A stretch of 64,000 nt of DNA from Hirudo medicinalis. Its lineage: Eukaryota > Annelida > Clitellata > Hirudinida > Hirudinidae. Each line of letters opens with the position of its first letter. The first letter of the stretch is position 1. The stretch lies in contig MPNW01000013.1 of NCBI GenBank assembly GCA_011800805.1, forward strand, positions 355,573-419,572. The letters are read 5' to 3'. Below the pieces are notes generated by a model. That model had not been told where the DNA came from. It saw nothing but the letters and a program-made list of their open reading frames with translations, and ran no database searches. The position numbers and the translations under genes are program-made. Below, piece by piece: positions 59,033 through 64,000 of this stretch.

Positions 59033-60547
59033 TACGATTATGATGCATTGTAAATTAACTACTGTCATTGCTTATTGCCTATTTGATGCTTATTGCTAGA
59101 ATTTTATTGAAACTGCCAATCGATGCAGTTGATGCTGATTTGTCAATGATAGTTTTTGTGTAGAAATTTGTTTATGTCTGATTTAAGTGCACGTAGGCTC
59201 ACCATTTTCTTTTTCCGAAACTTAATCAATGTGCTGTAAAGTTTCTTAATTTTTATAAACTTAATTCCCTTAATTGGTCGAGAAGGTCATCGAGAGCAAG
59301 GACAATGTTCAGCTGGAGGAAATGCAATGTCAACTTGTGCTGCATTCGGGCAACTTCATATTCCCATCCTAGGCGATCAAATGGTGACCAATCGTATGAT
59401 ATCGATTTGTTTCTGCTATAATGTGTGTAGTATTTGTGGTTGCTTCCATGCAAATATAACATCGTCAGTGTTGTTAAAGGTAGATGTTATCTTAGTCGAG
59501 GTGGGAGAGATGTCCAAAATCAATTGAGTTGTTAACTTTGAGTTAACTCATTAATATTCGCATGCTTCCTGATTGACTGAAGAACTAAAACCATTTGTGA
59601 TCGAGATGCCTTACTTGTCTCAGCGACGATTTCCAAATGTTATTTTAACTTATAATTTAAATTAAGTTTTAAGTGAAGCATTGTTAACAATTCAAATTTT
59701 AGGATAGGAATAAAAGGCAAAAGTGTGGAATATATAAAATTAATAATGTATGTTATACTAACAAATAAAACCAAATGTAAATAGCAAAGAATCGTAAATT
59801 AATAGTAACTACAGCTTGCCGTAGTTAATAGTTGGCAAATATCAAAGCTAGCAAGTAAACCTGCCGGTTTATAAACTTAAAATAAAACTTGTATAAAAAT
59901 TAATCTATTAAAACTCAACAGCATTTTAACAATATGAAAATGTGAATTTTTCAGAATAGAAACCAAACCAATCACCTTTTACACTGCCAGGTTTTGTGTC
60001 GCGGCGAACCTGTTCGGGACGGTTTTGTCGTCACTTTCGGGATTTTATATCCTAAACCGTCAACTAGTTTTTAAAATTGTATTTGACCGAGCCGCACTTT
60101 TGAATCGGGTTCCGTTGTACTTGGGCCCGAGTTTCTAAAATTAAGTTACTAAATTGTGACGAAATTTCAATTTCAGAATAGGTTGGTTGTTGCTGAGGAA
60201 ATTTTGGTGAGAAGTTTGAAATTTGCCTTTTATATTGCTATAAATTTTAATATTTATTAGTTTTTATTGGATTGCTTAATTAATCCAGATAATTGTTTAA
60301 TCATTTACCATGCAATTTCGACCATTAGTTTTCCTTTGAAGAGCTCAAGGTTTTTTTTGGACTCAGTTATTGTCCAAAAAATCTAGTTTCTAAAAAAGCA
60401 TTTTGGATTCTCTTCATTGAATAAATCCAGTTAATCTTAACTCAGTCAAATATGTGTCTAGAGAATAAGAAATGTTAGAAAGCATTGTTTTATTGTGTTA
60501 TTTGCAAATGTGGACAAATGCAAGAAATATGAGTTCGTTTTTTAATG
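59033..60547. other. noncoding interval
   Basis: AT-rich, no supported exon. AATAAA on the - strand at 60489-60494 is a candidate poly(A) signal for the tandem-RRM gene. Confidence 0.5.
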
Positions 60548-62186
60548 TTACGGTAAATTTCTGTTGTGCTCCCTATAGTTAATTTCCTCATTTAGTTGGC
60601 TCCAACCTTTGGTTGACCAACCCATGACACAAAACAGTTCCAACAGATGGCCTTTAAATTCATGGAGGTCAAACCTAAGAAAGGCCAAAAGTCTGTCAGT
60701 TCTATTGTAGAATGTTACAAGACCAGTACCAGAACTGAAACCCAGTTCATGATAAAATATGGAGGCTTTCATGACTGGAACACTGGCAGAGAAGTACTTT
60801 TTCAGCTCATCAGGTGTAACACCAAAGTCCAGATTTTTAACATAAATGGTGTGGTCTCGCTCTGTTTTGGGGACAACACTTGGTCGGCTGGTTTTAGTGG
60901 CGTGTCCTTGATCATTTGGGTTTGAACTAGCAACTTCTGTTAATTTCCTTGTGTTATGCTCCAATGTGAAAGGGTGGACTTTGCCTGACATGGCAACGTC
61001 ATGCAATTCCCTATAGCGTTCCCAATGTCGACGACGAATTGAATAATGATGCTCTAGGTGACGTAAATATTGTTGTCGTTCTGTATGAGCAGCATCACAC
61101 GATTCAGCAGAATAAAACGTTGTGCCACTAATTTCCTCTTCCTTGACTTTCGTCGTTCCTGCCTCTATATGAAAAATATAATATGGTTCATCGCGTAAAG
61201 AACAAATCGATGAAATGCTTTTGCCAAATGTCCTCACTAAGAAATTATAAATTTCTGTTGTCTTCGACCACAAAAACCTGGGTGAGGATGATAGTGATCT
61301 TGATGAAGATGACCATCTTGATGATGATGATGATGACGACGATCTTGATGATGACGATCTTGACGATGATGATGATCTTGATGATTACCTGCTCGGGCCA
61401 ACAGTCTTTATTTTCCGATGAAGTATTACTTCACCCATCCCAGTACTGCTGCCATCCTTGTTATAAAATATGACAGCAGAGGCAACATCCAAGCCTATAC
61501 CAAAACATTCTTTCAGCTCTTCTGCTGTGACATCCTGTCGCAGATCTGTGATATATAAAGCACGAGTATTTTTCAGAAAAGACTTGCCAATAATTTCGGA
61601 AATGGGTGCTGGTCTGCTATACTCCATAAACCGACCCCCAATTTTGCCATGCAAAAAGCGATGCCTAAGTGCTTGCCTGAAATGTGTACACTTATCAAAT
61701 ATCACTTTCCCTCTACCTGTTGTACTTCCATCCTTTCTGTAAAAGATGGTGGCCTTAATGACATTCATAAAAGGTGAATAATGGGTTTTTAATTTGTCTG
61801 CTGTGACACCTTTTGATAAATTACTTATTAGAGTTGCATGATATTGGTCATCGCAGTTATGAACTTTGGCTGACTTCAGCCTCATAATCCTTCCCTTAAA
61901 TGTTGTGTTTCCGAATCTGATTTTAAGACTTAAGTCTTAAAGCATCCTCCTTGTTGCACAAAACAACTTCTCCTTTTCCAGTGCTATTTCCTTTGCCGTC
62001 GTGAAAGATGGTTATGCTCCTGATTGGCACAGCAACTCGGAAGTGCTCCTCCAGTTCCATCTCTGTGACGTCATAGTGGATGTTAGATATTAATAAAACG
62101 CAATTAAGTTTTATGTCACCTCGGACTCTAAAAATCTTCTTGGTCATTTCTAACATGTTGTGGTCTGAAATGTTGGTTACTCTCAT
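60548..62186 (-). CDS. tandem ALYREF-like RRM protein, 2 exons, one frameshift
   Basis: Exons on -: 62186-61389 and 61277-60548. The 111-bp intron is mostly a GAT/GATCTT repeat and keeps phase. Four RRM-like units follow one another. RNP2-like segments are VLLISNI, ATLISNL, ALYITDL and TIYVKNLDFGV, each followed by VT..EL..(H/Y/C)F. RNP1-like segments are STGKGEVVL, STGRGKVIF, STGMGEVIL and SSGTGLVTF. The layout NLDFGVT..ELK..F ... A.IFY..G.S.GTG.V.F is that of the single RRM in ALYREF/THOC4 mRNA-export adaptors. The aromatic residues normally in RNP1 are absent, so canonical RNA stacking is doubtful. A His/Arg-rich linker (RHLEHHYSIRRRHWERYREL) precedes the last RRM. RRM 1 is split by a 1-base frame change near 61930. 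The protein family is otherwise unknown to me; the start codon is uncertain. Confidence 0.65.
61283..61386 (+). repeat. (GAT)n/GATCTT microsatellite
   Basis: Fills nearly all of the single visible intron of the tandem-RRM gene. Confidence 0.85.
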
Positions 62187-62509
62187 CTTAACTATCTTAA
62201 TGTTTATAATTTTGTAAAATTAATTTGTCATAAAAATTGGTTGGTTAACATTGAGAGTCAATGATCTTGTAGCATAACTTGGAATATCCAAAGATCCTAT
62301 AATGCGAGATGAATCAATAAAATTTTAATTTTATTAAATAAATAGATACATTTCTCACATAATCTGTCACTTCAATAATTGCAATAAAATATACAACTTT
62401 ATTTAAATTAAAATTATTAAATAAATATTTATACAAATAACAAGTTATGCTTTATTTACTTTGTTTGCTTTTACATAACTTAACATTAATTTATAGTGGT
62501 TTAAGGAGA
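62187..62509. other. AT-rich upstream region of the tandem-RRM gene
   Basis: Presumed promoter or 5' UTR on the - strand; no motif can be assigned. Confidence 0.4.
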
Positions 62510-62860
62510 TTTAATCTCTGTGATAAACCACCCCTTTTTAATTAAATATCCAAATTTTGATAGTCCTATTTTAAAGAGTTCCACTGAATCTTAATATATT
62601 GTCTCCTCGTCAAGCTTGTTCCACAGATTAACTATCTTGCTGAAGTAATTATTCTTTGGAGCACCTGTTGCTTTCCTACACAGCTTTCCATGCCCTCTTG
62701 TGGAACTGCTTTTTGGTGGCCTAAAAGAAATGTTAAGGTGTTAAATCTCCTCTTCCTGATAATATCTTGAACGTTTCTACGAGATCACCTCTGCTTCTCC
62801 TTAGTTCTAGGTTTGTTAATTTGCACCTTCTTAATCTCCTCATAATAAAAATTTCCTAAA
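62510..62860 (-). pseudogene. CR1-like LINE RT C-terminal fragment
   Basis: On - the frame reads ERLRRCKLTNLELRRSRGDL, VETFKILSGRGDLTP, HFF, then broken. This is the C-terminal 'RLxxLxLxxLExRRxRGDLIETYKIL' block of CR1-group RTs, followed by decayed sequence to about 62520 with many stops. Confidence 0.75.
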
Positions 62861-63082
62861 CATTTTCAAGCAGAAGTTTATGTTTTTGTACAAAAAAGCT
62901 GAATAAAATCATGGCACTAGTTTCAAACAGCAATTTTAATAAGTGACATTTATTAGTACTCTCGTTATATTATAGCCTGTGTCAGTTATAGTTATATTGT
63001 ATTGTCGGTTCTGCATTACATTCACTACAAAAGAATCACATGACACTTTCAATGCTTCCCACATTTCTGATTTGATGTACTT

Positions 63083-63418
63083 AGAAACTCCTACCACGGA
63101 GCGCACCGACAGGGAATCATCAGAGGAGTGCCCCCGTCACCGAACGTTTCGGCCCAAACTCCTTACGTTCTCGGGGGGTGGGCCACACCCGTCCGATCAG
63201 GNCACAGATCATCCATCGTCAATCGAAGCTTCAACTATGCCTCGCCTGCCGTCTGGAACGACCTTCCCCCATCATCAGGTCTCAACCGTGGCTCGAACTC
63301 TTCAAGCGCCAGTTAAAGATTCACCTCTTCAAAATAGCGTTGGACGGAGAACCGAGGCGCCTCTGACGCTCTGCTTATGGCGCCATAAAAATGAACTATT
63401 ATTATTATTATTAATGTT
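63083..63418 (+). pseudogene. LINE 3' end (family B), RT C-terminus and (TTA)n tail
   Basis: Frames give SFNYASPAVWNDLPP, then after a shift LELFKRQLKIHLFKIAL, the tail of L2/CR1-group ORF2 ('SFxxxxPxxWNxLPxxxR...FKxxLKxHLF'). It ends GGCGCCATAAAAATGAACTA and (TTA)n. One N at 63202. It opens with the same 95 bp as the fragment at 52565. Confidence 0.7.
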
Positions 63419-63420
63419 AA

Positions 63421-63915
63421 AGATTGGAGGAAAATTGAGTCACGACATCCAAGTGAAAATAGGAGTACGGCAAGGAGACCCTATGTTTCCTCTACTTTTT
63501 AACGCGGTGATTGACATGGTGATGGCAGAGGTGGACCCTTCCATCGGTTTGACAGGAGATATTAATTCGTCAGTCAAATGCAATTACATGGCATTTGCAG
63601 ATGATCTGATCCTTTTATCCTCCTCGGATATTGGAATGAATAAGCTTCTGGAACAAATTGAGGTGTCTTTGGCGAAAGTGGGACTGGGTATCAATGCTCA
63701 AAAATGCTCGTATCTGAGGGCGTAATTGCAGAGGAGGAATAACCCCTGGGTTGTCAACCCGGATCCTTACCTTGAGGTCAACCAACATCAAATTACGGCA
63801 ATGAACATTCTTGACACTTACAAGTACCTCGGTGCTGACATTGGTCCTCAATTGGAATATGCATCAATAGGAGAAAAATTCAGAACAAGTTGCACTCAAT
63901 ATCCAGGGCTCCACT
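63421..63915 (+). pseudogene. R2-like reverse transcriptase fragment
   Basis: Frame KIGVRQGDPMFPLLFNAVID, then NYMAFADDLILLSSSDIG and LGINAQKCSYL. The VRQGDP motif and the FADD catalytic pair mark the RT palm. After a stop at 63723 the sequence resumes with ILDTYKYLGADIG, the usual 'YKYLG' thumb entry. A stop separates the two parts; the window edge cuts the element. Confidence 0.75.
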
Positions 63916-64000
63916 GAAGCCAAATCAAAAAATGTACACTCTCAGGTCCCATCTAATACCAAGTCTCGTGCATTACCTCACCTTCAATAGTATTTCGCTA

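Noticed and set aside
1..64000. CRISPR array, bacterial operon, phage or toxin genes
   Set aside because: The window is plainly animal nuclear DNA with spliceosomal introns; no such structure was seen.

Overview
This is a stretch of an AT-rich, intron-rich animal nuclear genome. A fibrillar collagen, a neuronal-type ELAV protein, a Cys-loop chloride channel, the ciliary protein TTC23 and a BRWD/PHIP-type bromodomain protein all point to a bilaterian. TTC23 is usually missing from insects and nematodes, and the dense mix of decayed R2-like, CR1-like, Ty3/gypsy, piggyBac, hAT and pogo/Tigger copies looks like an invertebrate, perhaps an annelid or other lophotrochozoan. The taxon is an inference only. 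There is one assembly gap (51694-52302) and a few isolated N bases.

Layout. (1) 1-11.9 kb: the 3' two thirds of a fibrillar procollagen gene on +, with 46 exons ending in a COLFI C-propeptide. (2) 12.2-13.3 kb: a single-exon ELAV-like gene on -, tail-to-tail with the collagen. (3) 18.0-43.5 kb: one complete glycine/glutamate-gated chloride-channel gene on +. Its 8 exons add up to exactly 467 codons plus stop. Its 12.5-kb first intron, and intron 3, are full of transposon debris. (4) 45.2-51.6 kb: a complete 12-exon TTC23 gene on +, 462 codons, with an apparent U12-type AT-AC intron. (5) 52.3-56.6 kb: SINE, LINE and gypsy remnants and microsatellites. (6) 56.8-57.7 kb: exons of a BRWD/PHIP-like second bromodomain on +. 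(7) 60.5-62.2 kb: a - strand gene with four tandem RRMs resembling the ALYREF RRM. (8) 62.5-64 kb: LINE fragments.

These are independent housekeeping, neuronal and matrix genes; I see no operon-like or co-functional cluster. The gene models were assembled by hand from splice sites, phase continuity and family conservation. Two otherwise conserved genes (collagen, tandem RRM) each carry what looks like a single-base indel, which could be assembly error or real damage.

The most interesting points are: the U12 AT-AC intron in TTC23; a leucine at the normally threonine 6' pore position of the chloride channel; loss of both interchain-disulfide cysteines and one broken Gly-X-Y triplet in the collagen; the tandem ALYREF-like RRM protein with degenerate RNP1 motifs; and several small, well-bounded transposon families with clear terminal repeats. 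I found no clearly new biological system.
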